From: Oscillibacter sp.
GTDB taxonomy: Bacteria > Bacillota > Clostridia > Oscillospirales > Oscillospiraceae
Direction of reading: 5' to 3'
NCBI GenBank assembly: GCA_024404295.1
Contig: JAKSQE010000081.1
Span: forward strand, 1 to 6,261
DNA length: 6,261 nt
In this document: positions 1 through 6,197 of the stretch, piece after piece
Numbering within the stretch: position 1 is the first letter of the stretch
How the letters are laid out: each line of letters starts with the position of its first letter
Translations under genes and position numbers: made by a program
The notes under the pieces: model-generated
Databases searched by the model: none
What the model saw: the letters and a program-made list of their open reading frames with translations, nothing else
Told to the model about the DNA's origin: nothing

Positions 1-2
1 TG

Positions 3-326
3 TCCTTTGTGGACGGTTTTGTGACCGACCTACCTGATTTGACCGATGAACTGTACGAAAACGCCGCCATGCACAGCGAAAACGGAGTATGGCAGATGAT
101 CTTTGGCGTCAATACTTTGCCGGCCTATCGGAAACAAGGCTGTGCAGGGCAGCTTTTGCAACGTGCCATTGACGATGCAAGACAGCAGGGGAGACAGGGA
201 CTGGTTCTCACCTGCAAGGAGCGGCTGATCCCCTATTATGCAAAATTCGGCTTCGTGAACGAGGGGATCTCCCAATCCGTCCACGGAAACGTGACATGGT
301 ATCAGATGCGGCTCACCTTTGCCTGA
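3..326 (+). CDS. GNAT-family N-acetyltransferase, C-terminal part (5' truncated)
   Basis: This is the C-terminal 107 residues of a GCN5-related acetyltransferase, an enzyme that moves an acetyl group from acetyl-CoA to an amine; the acceptor cannot be told. The acetyl-CoA pyrophosphate-binding motif A is visible as a beta strand (WQMIFGVNTLP) followed by YRKQGCAGQLL, the R-x-x-G-x-A signature at the start of the long helix. Further on, GLVLTCKERLIPYYAKFGFVNEG is the usual beta5 / Y-x-K-x-GF motif B region. The reading frame is open to the left edge (two codons, Ser-Phe, precede the GTG at 9) and complete GNAT proteins are about 150 residues, so the GTG is not the start and the true start lies outside the window. 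The gene ends at TGA 324-326, about 50 bp before the metG promoter, so it is a separate transcription unit. The family is sure, the substrate unknown. Confidence 0.88.
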   Translation, partial: SFVDGFVTDLPDLTDELYENAAMHSENGVWQMIFGVNTLPAYRKQGCAGQLLQRAIDDARQQGRQGLVLTCKERLIPYYAKFGFVNEGISQSVHGNVTWYQMRLTFA

Positions 327-377
327 CTCTCACTGGAAAAACAACTTTCCATTGCAGAAAACAGGGGAGCATCCCCC

Positions 378-406
378 TTGACAGAACTTTTTCGCACCTT
401 TATAAT
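378..406 (+). promoter_or_regulatory. Consensus sigma-A-type promoter of the metG leader
   Basis: TTGACA at 378-383 and TATAAT at 401-406 match both vegetative promoter hexamers exactly, with the optimal 17-bp spacer. Transcription should start near 413, just upstream of Stem I of the T-box leader. A perfect promoter fits a gene whose control is exerted afterwards, by transcription attenuation, rather than by a weak promoter. Confidence 0.9.
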
Positions 407-420
407 AAATATTTGCAAAA

Positions 421-681
421 GGCAGTGAAGGGAAGAGTACACATTTCACTCCGCCGCAGAGAGCCCCGGCAGCTGGAAAGGGGTACGGAGAGATTTGCCG
501 AACATGGTCCCGGAGCCGCGCGCCGAGCACCCACAGGGTGTTAGATCGCGATGGGTGCGCCCATTACAGCGTCCGGGTATTTTTATACCCATTGAGGTAC
601 ATCCTGTGAGGGGTGTGCGAATCAAGGTGGTAACACGGCATTTTGTCGTCCTTGAGCGTTTCGCTCAGGGACGATTTTTTT
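421..681 (+). promoter_or_regulatory. T-box riboswitch, methionine type (AUG specifier), controlling metG
   Basis: This leader RNA senses the charging state of a tRNA and decides between termination and readthrough into metG. Stem I can be folded from the sequence: GGC 421-423 with GCC 515-517, a k-turn (GTGA opposite GGA), GGGA 430-433 with TCCC 508-511, then a specifier loop with AGTA at 436-439. The upper stem pairs CTCCG 449-453 with CGGAG 486-490 and CCCC 464-467 with GGGG 480-483. AGAGAG at 458-463 and GCTG at 472-475 are the conserved apical AG-bulge and GNUG elements. The specifier is read as AUG 504-506 followed by a purine, matching the downstream methionyl-tRNA synthetase. GGGTAT/ATACCC (575-590) is Stem III. 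The T-box AAGGTGGTAACACGG (624-638) offers UGGU (628-631) to the tRNA ACCA end. In the antiterminator AAGG 624-627 pairs with CCTT 650-653 and ACGGC 635-639 with GTCGT 645-649, excluding the terminator. The specifier assignment is inference supported by context. Confidence 0.93.
646..681 (+). terminator. Intrinsic terminator (attenuator) of the T-box leader
   Basis: A 13-bp stem (646-658 with 662-674, one T-G wobble, TTT loop) is followed directly by seven T residues at 675-681. Its 5' arm (646-653) is shared with the 3' side of the T-box antiterminator, so the two structures are mutually exclusive. It sits 31 bp before the metG start. Confidence 0.92.
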
Positions 682-712
682 ACCCTGAACTATAATAGAG
701 AGGTATATTTCT

Positions 713-2764
713 ATGGAAGAGAACAAAAGATTCTATGTAACGACCCCTATTTATTATCCCTCCGATAAGCTGCACATCGGCCACACCTACTGCACCGTGG
801 CAACCGACACCATCGCCCGCTATCATCGCCTGAAAGGCGAGGAAGTCCTGTTTCTGACCGGTACCGACGAGCACGGCCAGAAGATTGAAAACAAGGCAAA
901 AGAGGCCGGTGTGACACCTCAGGAGTTTGTGGATAATATCGTGGAAGGCCCCCGTGGCGTCCGCGACCTGTGGAAGTTGATGAACATTTCCAACGACCGC
1001 TTCATCCGCACCACCGACGACTACCACGTGAAGGCCATTCAGCGCATCTTCAAGAAGATGTACGACAATGGTGACATCTATAAGGGTTCTTACAAGGGCA
1101 AGTACTGCACCCCCTGTGAGTCTTTCTGGACCGAAAGCCAGCTGAAAGACGGCTGCTGCCCCGATTGTGGCCGCCCCGTCACCGATGCTGAGGAGGAAGC
1201 CTACTTCTTCCGCCTGAGCAAGTACGCCGACCGCGTCCGCGACCTGCTGGAAAATACCGATTTCCTGGAACCTCGCAGCCGCGTCAATGAGATGGTCCGT
1301 AACTTCATTGATCCCGGTCTGGAGGATCTGTGCGTGTCCCGCACCAGCTTTACCTGGGGCATTCCCGTGGATTTCGATCCTAAGCACGTGGTTTACGTCT
1401 GGGTAGATGCCCTGTCCAACTATATCACCGCTCTGGGCTATGAAAACGATAAATACGACGACTATAAGAAGTGGTGGCCCGGCGTAAACATTGTGGGCAA
1501 GGAGATCGTGCGTTTCCACTCCATTATTTGGCCCGCCATGCTGATGAGCCTGGGTGAGCCCCTGCCCAAGAAGTGCTTTGGCCATGGCTGGCTGCTGCTG
1601 GACGGCGGCAAGATGTCTAAGTCCAAGGGCAATGTGGTGGATCCCTACCTGCTGGCAGAGATGTTTGGCGTGGATGCCCTGCGTTTCTTCCTGATGCGCA
1701 CGTTCCCCTTTGGCTCCGACGGCAACTTCTCCAACGAACTGCTGATTCAGACCATCAACGTGGATCTGGCTAACGACCTGGGCAACCTGCTGTCCCGCAC
1801 CACCGCCATGGTGGGCAAGTATTTTGGCGGTCAGCTGCCCGCAGGCAGCGGCATTACTGCCGACGAGAGCCAGCTGGCTTCTCTGATCCGCATGGGCAGC
1901 ACCGTGGAGCTGACCGCTCCCGAAGGCGAAGTGGATCCCGTCCTGTACGATGCACAGCTGGTCTCCGCCGCATCCGCTTTGCGGAATATTTACGAGAACG
2001 AGATGGAACATTTCGCTCCGCACAAGGCTCTGGAAGAGATCTTCAAGGTCATTCAGCGCGCCAACAAGTATATTGACGAAAACGCTCCCTGGGCATTGGC
2101 CAAGGACATGGACGCCAACGGCGACAGACTGGCTCACGTGCTGTACAACTTGCTGGAGACCACACGCGTCTGCGGCATCCTGCTGACTCCCTTTATGCCC
2201 GAGAGCATGGCGAAACTCTTCTCTCAGATCGGCGCACCTGCCGAGGCACAGACTTGGGATTCTGCTGACTTGTGGGGCAGCCTTCCCGAAAATGTCACCG
2301 TCACCAAGGGCGAGAATCTGTTCCCCCGCGTGGACATGGAGTCCGCACTGACTGAACTGGAAGCCGCCGCTGCTGAGGCCAAGAAGGCCACTCTGCCCGC
2401 CATCGAGTTGGAACCCCAACTGGAGGAGAAAGTAGACTTCGACACCTTCTGCAAGAGCGATTTCCGTGTGGTGAAGGTCAAGGCCTGCGAGGCAGTGAAG
2501 AAGAGTGACAAATTACTGCGCTTCACCCTGGACGACGGCACCGGAACGGATCGCCAGATCCTGTCCGGCATTCACAAGTTCTATGAACCCGAGCAGTTGG
2601 TGGGTAAGAATCTGGTTGCGATTGTCAACCTGCCTCCTCGCAAAATGATGGGCCATGAGTCCAACGGCATGCTGCTCTCTGCCATCCACACCGAAAAGGG
2701 CGAGGAGAAACTGCATCTGATGATGGTGGATGATTCTATCCCCGCAGGTGCCAAGCTCTGCTAA
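713..2764 (+). CDS. metG: Methionyl-tRNA synthetase (MetRS), long form with C-terminal tRNA-binding domain
   Basis: This cytoplasmic class I aminoacyl-tRNA synthetase of 683 residues charges tRNA-Met with methionine, using ATP. The HIGH motif is at residues 21-24 and KMSKS at 300-304. The zinc-binding knob has Cys132/Cys135 and Cys149/Cys152. FLTGTDEHGQKI and the tryptophan-rich VYVWVDALSNY segment belong to the Rossmann catalytic core. A helical anticodon-binding domain follows (about 340-540; DLANDLGNLLSRT, NKYIDENAPWALAKD). After an Ala/Glu-rich linker, residues 574-683 form the Trbp111-like OB-fold (FRVVKVKACE, ILSGI, NLPPRKMMGHESNGM) that dimerises and binds tRNA. The ATG at 713 has GAGAGG at 698-703 as Shine-Dalgarno site, 9 nt away. 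Length and motif set are those of the bacterial long MetRS, with nothing missing. The T-box upstream implies induction when tRNA-Met is uncharged. The last 26 coding and stop bases are repeated beyond the gene (see the 28-bp repeats). Confidence 0.98.
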   Translation: MEENKRFYVTTPIYYPSDKLHIGHTYCTVATDTIARYHRLKGEEVLFLTGTDEHGQKIENKAKEAGVTPQEFVDNIVEGPRGVRDLWKLMNISNDRFIRTTDDYHVKAIQRIFKKMYDNGDIYKGSYKGKYCTPCESFWTESQLKDGCCPDCGRPVTDAEEEAYFFRLSKYADRVRDLLENTDFLEPRSRVNEMVRNFIDPGLEDLCVSRTSFTWGIPVDFDPKHVVYVWVDALSNYITALGYENDKYDDYKKWWPGVNIVGKEIVRFHSIIWPAMLMSLGEPLPKKCFGHGWLLLDGGKMSKSKGNVVDPYLLAEMFGVDALRFFLMRTFPFGSDGNFSNELLIQTINVDLANDLGNLLSRTTAMVGKYFGGQLPAGSGITADESQLASLIRMGSTVELTAPEGEVDPVLYDAQLVSAASALRNIYENEMEHFAPHKALEEIFKVIQRANKYIDENAPWALAKDMDANGDRLAHVLYNLLETTRVCGILLTPFMPESMAKLFSQIGAPAEAQTWDSADLWGSLPENVTVTKGENLFPRVDMESALTELEAAAAEAKKATLPAIELEPQLEEKVDFDTFCKSDFRVVKVKACEAVKKSDKLLRFTLDDGTGTDRQILSGIHKFYEPEQLVGKNLVAIVNLPPRKMMGHESNGMLLSAIHTEKGEEKLHLMMVDDSIPAGAKLC

Positions 2765-2766
2765 AA
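2739..2766 (+). repeat. 28-bp direct repeat, copy 1 (end of metG)
   Basis: The segment from T2739 to A2766 covers the last codons and the TAA stop of metG plus two A residues. It is identical base for base to 2897-2924, exactly 158 bp downstream. The flanking bases differ (A2738 against G2896, T2767 against A2925), so the repeat is exactly 28 bp. Confidence 0.93.
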
Positions 2767-2896
2767 TTTCAATTCTTCGTTTGGGTTTTACCCACCGTCG
2801 TGCCATTGCCATTTCCCCTCCCTTCGGTCGCGGGAATGGCGGCACTTCCTCGACAGCTCCCTCGCTGTTTCCGCCGCTGGCGGCGCTTCGGGGCTG
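2767..2896 (+). repeat. Structured 130-bp insertion between the metG-end repeats (possible small non-autonomous element)
   Basis: This stretch sits between two identical copies of the metG terminus, as if inserted there, and has no credible coding content. It begins AT-rich, with a small GGGT-TTT-ACCC hairpin (2783-2793), and then becomes GC-rich and strongly folded. In the first large hairpin GTGCC 2800-2804 pairs with GGCAC 2841-2845, GCCATT 2808-2813 with AATGGC 2835-2840, and CCC with GGG, with a pyrimidine-rich loop. In the second, GACAGCTCC 2852-2860 pairs with GGGGCTGTC 2890-2898 (one wobble) around an inner CCGCC-GCT-GGCGG hairpin at 2871-2883. The outer arm of the second hairpin runs two bases into copy 2 of the repeat. 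There is no U-tract, so it is not a standard terminator. It resembles the short palindromic repeat elements scattered between genes in many bacteria, but membership of a named family cannot be shown here. Confidence 0.6.
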
Positions 2897-2924
2897 TCCC
2901 CGCAGGTGCCAAGCTCTGCTAAAA
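2897..2924 (+). repeat. 28-bp direct repeat, copy 2 (duplicated metG end)
   Basis: This is an identical second copy of the metG terminal sequence, including an out-of-context stop codon, located 22 bp before the HAD gene start. It runs into A7 (2921-2927) and the Shine-Dalgarno region of the HAD gene, so this copy keeps the original junction with the downstream gene while copy 1 completes metG. That arrangement is what a target duplication or a duplication-based insertion would leave. Confidence 0.88.
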
Positions 2925-2946
2925 AAATACCGAAAGGCTCTGTTTT

Positions 2947-3597
2947 ATGCGTTTACAAAGCGGAATTTTTGATATGGACGGTACACTGTTGGACTCCATG
3001 CCCAAGTGGCGGAGTCTGGGGCCCTCCATCCTGAAAGATGCCGGTATAGAAGTCTCTCAAGAAAAGTTAGATGCCTTTAAGACCATGTGCGATCAAAAGG
3101 CTATCACTTATTTGATCGAAGAGTGCGGTCTGGATCGTACCTACGATGAGATCCGCGCCGATATGAAGGCACGGATGGACCATTTCTACACTCACGAGGT
3201 GAAGGCCAAACCCGGTGTGGAAAAGTTTCTTTCCCTTCTGAAAATGGAGGGCGTCTGGATGTATGTTGCTACGGCCACGGATAAGGATCTTGTGCGTACT
3301 GCGTTGCGAACTGCTGGGATCGAACAGTATTTTCGAGGCATTATCACTTCCGGTGAAGTGGGCAGTTCCAAGCACGAAAGCGCTGAGATCTACGAAGCTG
3401 CCATGCGCCGCCTGCAATCCAATAAGAAAGACACCGTGGTGTTTGAAGATGCACTCTACGCCATCAAGACGGCTAAATCTGCCGGATTCCGAGTCGCAGG
3501 CATCTACGATGTGACATCCGAACATGTGCAGGAGGAAATAAAGTCCCTGTGCGATTACTACATTACCTCTTACGAGGAAATGTTTGACATTCAATAA
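2947..3597 (+). CDS. HAD-superfamily hydrolase (phosphatase / beta-phosphoglucomutase-like, subfamily IA)
   Basis: This predicted soluble Mg-dependent phosphohydrolase or phosphomutase has 216 residues, a normal length for a HAD protein with a C1 helical cap. Motif I is FDMDGTLLDS, with nucleophile Asp9 and general acid/base Asp11. The helical cap spans about residues 16-85. Motif II is the Thr of VATAT (Thr109), motif III is Lys142 in GSSKHES, and motif IV is the acidic pair Glu167-Asp168 in VVFEDALYAIKTAKSAG. All catalytic positions are present, so an active enzyme is expected. The substrate, commonly a small sugar phosphate or nucleotide in this family, cannot be assigned. ATG 2947 is preceded by GAAAGG (2932-2937) at 9 nt. 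No promoter is evident between metG and this gene, so it probably depends on metG readthrough across the structured insert. The gene ends just before a strong hairpin terminator. Confidence 0.9.
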   Translation: MRLQSGIFDMDGTLLDSMPKWRSLGPSILKDAGIEVSQEKLDAFKTMCDQKAITYLIEECGLDRTYDEIRADMKARMDHFYTHEVKAKPGVEKFLSLLKMEGVWMYVATATDKDLVRTALRTAGIEQYFRGIITSGEVGSSKHESAEIYEAAMRRLQSNKKDTVVFEDALYAIKTAKSAGFRVAGIYDVTSEHVQEEIKSLCDYYITSYEEMFDIQ

Positions 3598-3608
3598 GCT
3601 AAAACAAT

Positions 3609-3651
3609 ATAAAAATGCTCCCAAATCCGATGGATTTGGGAGCATTTTTAT
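3609..3651. terminator. Bidirectional intrinsic terminator between convergent genes
   Basis: A 20-bp perfect inverted repeat (3609-3628 with 3632-3651, loop GAT) has a core TGCTCCCAAATCC stem bounded by A5 on the left and T5 on the right. It therefore gives a hairpin plus U-run on both strands. It ends the HAD transcript coming from the left and the permease transcript coming from the right, whose stop codon is at 3661-3663. Confidence 0.95.
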
Positions 3652-3660
3652 TTGAAAAAG

Positions 3661-4584
3661 TCACATTTGATACAGTGCCACCATCAACGGCATGGTGACA
3701 ATGCACAGCAGCATCGTTACCACATTGGCAAAGCTGGCATACTCCGGTTCGTTGTCATAGAGCTGGCAAAACTGCATTACAATGTTTCCCACCGGCGCAC
3801 AGGCAGACAGCAAGCAGATCAACAGCAGCATTTCGCCATTCGCAGCCAATTTTGCAGCGCCGCTGTATTTCACAATCAGCACCATAATGACAGGATAGAC
3901 AATCAGCCGCAGCAGCACCACACGCCAAACTTTGACATAGTCCTTAATTTTCTTCCAGTTCAAACCAGACATGAGCATACCCAGCATCAACATCGCCGCA
4001 GGGCCAAGCATAGACGCTGTGTTGGTCAACGCACCCTGCACAAGCTCCGGCAAGTGGATCTGGAAAACAAACAGGGAGAAACCAACGATAATCGCTATCA
4101 CATTCGCATTCATCAGGATCTTTTTAGGGGAGAACTTTGTTTCTCCGCTGATCAGATAGGAGCCGTAAGTAAATGCCACCACGATCTGCATCATGCCGTA
4201 AATGCTGATGAAAACTACCCATTCGGCGCCAAACAGTGCCGTTACCAGGGGGATAATCATATTGGTACAGTTCGGCAGGATCACCGACGCCCGTTCCACG
4301 GGATTCAGGTGAAACAGTTTTCCGAAAACAATGGTCATCAGTATCAGCAAAATATTCAGGAACAAATCCACGCCAAAGGTCAGCATCATCATTTTGGCCG
4401 TCTCCGGTGTGCGTTCCAATTGAAATGCCTTAATGATCATACAGGGGGTGATCACGTAAAGCAGGATTTTCGACAGTCCCGCACTGTCCTCCGCATGGAG
4501 TAAACCGGCCTTTACTGCCGCCCAACCCATAAAAATGATCAAAAACAGTTGCGCAATCTGCTTCAACAACAGAAAACTAAGCAT
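3661..4584 (-). CDS. AEC-family (auxin efflux carrier-like) permease
   Basis: This is a 307-residue integral membrane transporter of the AEC family, whose bacterial members are secondary carriers for small organic anions such as malate or malonate. About ten hydrophobic helices can be drawn (roughly 5-25, 38-55, 66-88, 101-120, 122-145, 158-175, 184-206, 219-239, 251-271, 283-304), arranged as two five-helix halves with a loop of basic character near 148-157. Family-typical positions include LPNCTNMIIPLVTALFG (103-119), with Asn and Pro in the fourth helix, the P-A-x-M-L-x-L-G-M segment at 195-203, and ACAPVGN at 261-267 in a helix break. The start ATG (4584-4582) lies 6 bp after the hydrogenase stop, and its GAGAGG site (4600-4595) lies inside the end of that gene, so the two are co-transcribed and probably translationally coupled. 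The last codons are followed at once by the shared terminator. The substrate is unknown. Confidence 0.92.
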   Translation of the reverse strand: MLSFLLLKQIAQLFLIIFMGWAAVKAGLLHAEDSAGLSKILLYVITPCMIIKAFQLERTPETAKMMMLTFGVDLFLNILLILMTIVFGKLFHLNPVERASVILPNCTNMIIPLVTALFGAEWVVFISIYGMMQIVVAFTYGSYLISGETKFSPKKILMNANVIAIIVGFSLFVFQIHLPELVQGALTNTASMLGPAAMLMLGMLMSGLNWKKIKDYVKVWRVVLLRLIVYPVIMVLIVKYSGAAKLAANGEMLLLICLLSACAPVGNIVMQFCQLYDNEPEYASFANVVTMLLCIVTMPLMVALYQM

Positions 4585-4590
4585 GTTTAA

Positions 4591-6126
4591 TTAGCCTCTC
4601 TCTTCGACTTCTGCCAACCAATTCAGATAGGGAGTGGTCGTGCAGCTCTGCTCCAGTGCAGCAGCCTTGAACTTGGCCACATTATTCGCAGTCTCCTTCA
4701 CAGGGCGGATGGTGCCGGCACCGGCCACACAGCCGCCAGGGCAACCCATGCCCTCCAGCAGGTAGCCATCCAGCTTACCGGCCTTAGCCAAAGCCAGCAT
4801 CTTCTTGCACTCTTTCAGACCGTCGGCATACTGAATCTTCATCTCGCGATCGGGTTCGATATGCTTGATGGCCTCTACCACGGCAGCAGCAACACCACCG
4901 CCCACAGCAAAGCCGCGACCCAAGCCGGAGGCCTCGATAGCAACTTCTTCATTTTCAGGTACTTCCATGGTCTTGAAGTCGATCTCCTTGGCCTCAAACA
5001 TACCTGCCAATTCCTCAAACGTCAGAACATAGTCTACGTCCGAACGGATGGTGCGGCGATTTGCCTCCAGCTTCTTTGCGGCGCAGGGGCCAACAAAGCA
5101 AACACGGGCATCGGGATGCATCTTCTTTACCATGCGGGCAGTGATGACCATGGGTGTCAACGCCATGGAAATATTCTTTGCAAACTCAGGATAAAGCTTC
5201 TTTGCCATCATGCTCCAGGCAGGGCAGCAAGAGGTACCCATCCAAGGAATTTCATCGGGCACTTCCCGTAAGAAGTCGTTGGACTCCTGTACGGTGCACA
5301 GGTCGGCGCCAATGGCAACTTCCACCACGTCAGCAAAGCCCAGAATGTCCATAGCCTTCTTGATCTTGGAAGGAGTTGCCTCATCACCAAACTGGCCCAC
5401 AATAGCGGGGGCCACGCAGGCAATGACCTTCTGGCCCTTTCGAATGGCGTGGATAATCTGGAAGATCTGGCTCTTGTCCGCAATGGCACCAAAGGGGCAG
5501 TTGACCAGACACTGACCGCAGGAAACACACTTATCGTAGTTGATCTTGGCACGGCCGCGCTCATCGGATTCGATGGCATTCATGCCGCAGACAGCGGCGC
5601 AAGGACGCTCGATATAGCTGATAGCACGGTAGGGGCACTGGTTAAAGCACTTGCCGCACTTAATACATTTATCCTGATCAATATGGCAATGCTTGTTCTC
5701 ATCCAAGTAAATCGCATCTCTGGGGCAAACATTCTGACAGGGGTGGGAAATACAGCCCTGGCAACTGTCTGTAATGCGGATCTGCTTGGGCGGGCAAGCG
5801 TTGCAGGCAGAGTGGATCACGTTGACCAGCGGATTTTCAAAATACTTCTGATCCGTGATCGCCTCATCAATGTGGGTACTCAAATGGCCACCAATGTCAA
5901 TGTTCATGCCCAGTGCAAGACGAATACGGGCGATAATAATCGCACGCTCCAGATACACGTCGTGACGGTGCTTTGCAATGTCGCCGGGAACCATTTTATA
6001 GGGGATCATATCCACCTGATCGCGGGTCTTTTCACGGTTATTCTCGTCATAGTCATAGGCCAGGCGAGCAACTTCCTCAAATACCGTGCGGCGGATATCA
6101 TCTACTGCGCTATGTACGCCTCTCAT
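4591..6126 (-). CDS. Monomeric [FeFe] hydrogenase with N-terminal iron-sulfur domains (group-B-like)
   Basis: This protein of 511 residues reduces protons to H2 or oxidises H2, exchanging electrons with ferredoxin, in the cytoplasm of fermenting anaerobes. The H-cluster domain (about 230-495) has L1 TSCCP with Cys300/Cys301, L2 GPCAAKK with Cys348, and L3 MGCPGGC with Cys462/Cys466. The proton-relay Cys and all four ligands are therefore present. The N-terminal half carries ferredoxin motifs: C122-x2-C125-x4-C130-x3-C134-P, C154-x2-C157-x2-C160-x3-C164-P, a reduced C176-x3-C180, and C200-x2-C203-x2-C206-x3-C210-P, plus extra Cys108/Cys111. L2 has Gly-Pro-Cys-Ala where classical group A enzymes have Met-Pro-Cys-Thr, which fits group B. 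I chose ATG 6126-6124 because GGAGG (6139-6135) lies 8 nt upstream. An in-frame ATG at 6159 would add 11 residues but has no comparable site. The permease follows 6 bp downstream. No maturation gene is visible nearby. Confidence 0.94.
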   Translation of the reverse strand: MRGVHSAVDDIRRTVFEEVARLAYDYDENNREKTRDQVDMIPYKMVPGDIAKHRHDVYLERAIIIARIRLALGMNIDIGGHLSTHIDEAITDQKYFENPLVNVIHSACNACPPKQIRITDSCQGCISHPCQNVCPRDAIYLDENKHCHIDQDKCIKCGKCFNQCPYRAISYIERPCAAVCGMNAIESDERGRAKINYDKCVSCGQCLVNCPFGAIADKSQIFQIIHAIRKGQKVIACVAPAIVGQFGDEATPSKIKKAMDILGFADVVEVAIGADLCTVQESNDFLREVPDEIPWMGTSCCPAWSMMAKKLYPEFAKNISMALTPMVITARMVKKMHPDARVCFVGPCAAKKLEANRRTIRSDVDYVLTFEELAGMFEAKEIDFKTMEVPENEEVAIEASGLGRGFAVGGGVAAAVVEAIKHIEPDREMKIQYADGLKECKKMLALAKAGKLDGYLLEGMGCPGGCVAGAGTIRPVKETANNVAKFKAAALEQSCTTTPYLNWLAEVEERG

Positions 6127-6134
6127 GGTTTCTT

Positions 6135-6139
6135 CCTCC
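6135..6139 (-). promoter_or_regulatory. Shine-Dalgarno site deciding the hydrogenase start
   Basis: On the minus strand GGAGG stands 8 nt before the ATG at 6126-6124, an ideal spacing. The in-frame ATGs at 6159 and 6141 have no strong site at the right distance, and the one at 6141 overlaps the GGAGG itself. The shorter start is therefore preferred. Confidence 0.8.
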
Positions 6140-6181
6140 ATTCCACCGGGCAGTCGCATTCCGACCCGGTTTCATTCTTTC

Positions 6182-6196
6182 CCCCACAGTATGGGG
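6182..6196 (-). promoter_or_regulatory. Small inverted repeat at the hydrogenase transcription start (possible operator or 5' hairpin)
   Basis: CCCCA (6182-6186) and TGGGG (6192-6196) form a perfect 5-bp inverted repeat around CAGTA, at the predicted transcript 5' end immediately downstream of the -10 boxes. It could be a repressor operator or a stabilising 5' stem in the mRNA. It does not resemble the TTGTTAA-type site of the redox regulator Rex. Its function is unproven. Confidence 0.35.
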
Positions 6197-6197
6197 T

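Noticed and set aside
334..377. Hairpins TGGAAA/TTTCCA (334-351) and GGGG/CCCC (364-376) as a terminator of the acetyltransferase gene
   Set aside because: The stems are short (6 and 4 bp) and neither is followed by a T-run; the second abuts the -35 box of the metG promoter. No convincing terminator is seen here.
691..696. TATAAT just before metG as a second promoter
   Set aside because: There is no -35-like hexamer 16-19 bp upstream; that place is occupied by the terminator hairpin and T-run. A promoter here would bypass the T-box.
680..2419. 579-codon open frame on the minus strand, antisense to metG
   Set aside because: It lies entirely opposite metG, whose product has every MetRS motif. 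Its translation is low-complexity and rich in His, Gln, Gly and Val, typical of the complement of a GC-biased gene, and it would start inside metG and read back into the leader.
2730..2972. 80-codon plus-strand frame crossing the metG end and the insertion
   Set aside because: It has no ribosome site, starts inside metG in another frame, overlaps the HAD start, and its composition simply reflects the structured insert.
3652..4503. 283-codon open frame on the plus strand opposite the AEC permease
   Set aside because: Its translation is extremely His/Gln-rich, the mirror of hydrophobic codons on the other strand. The minus-strand frame gives a recognisable ten-helix permease.
6127..6159. Upstream ATG at 6159 as the hydrogenase start
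   Set aside because: The extra 11 residues (MRLPGGMEEET) encode the GGAGG ribosome site in their own codons, and no good site precedes the ATG at 6159, so this is more likely untranslated leader.
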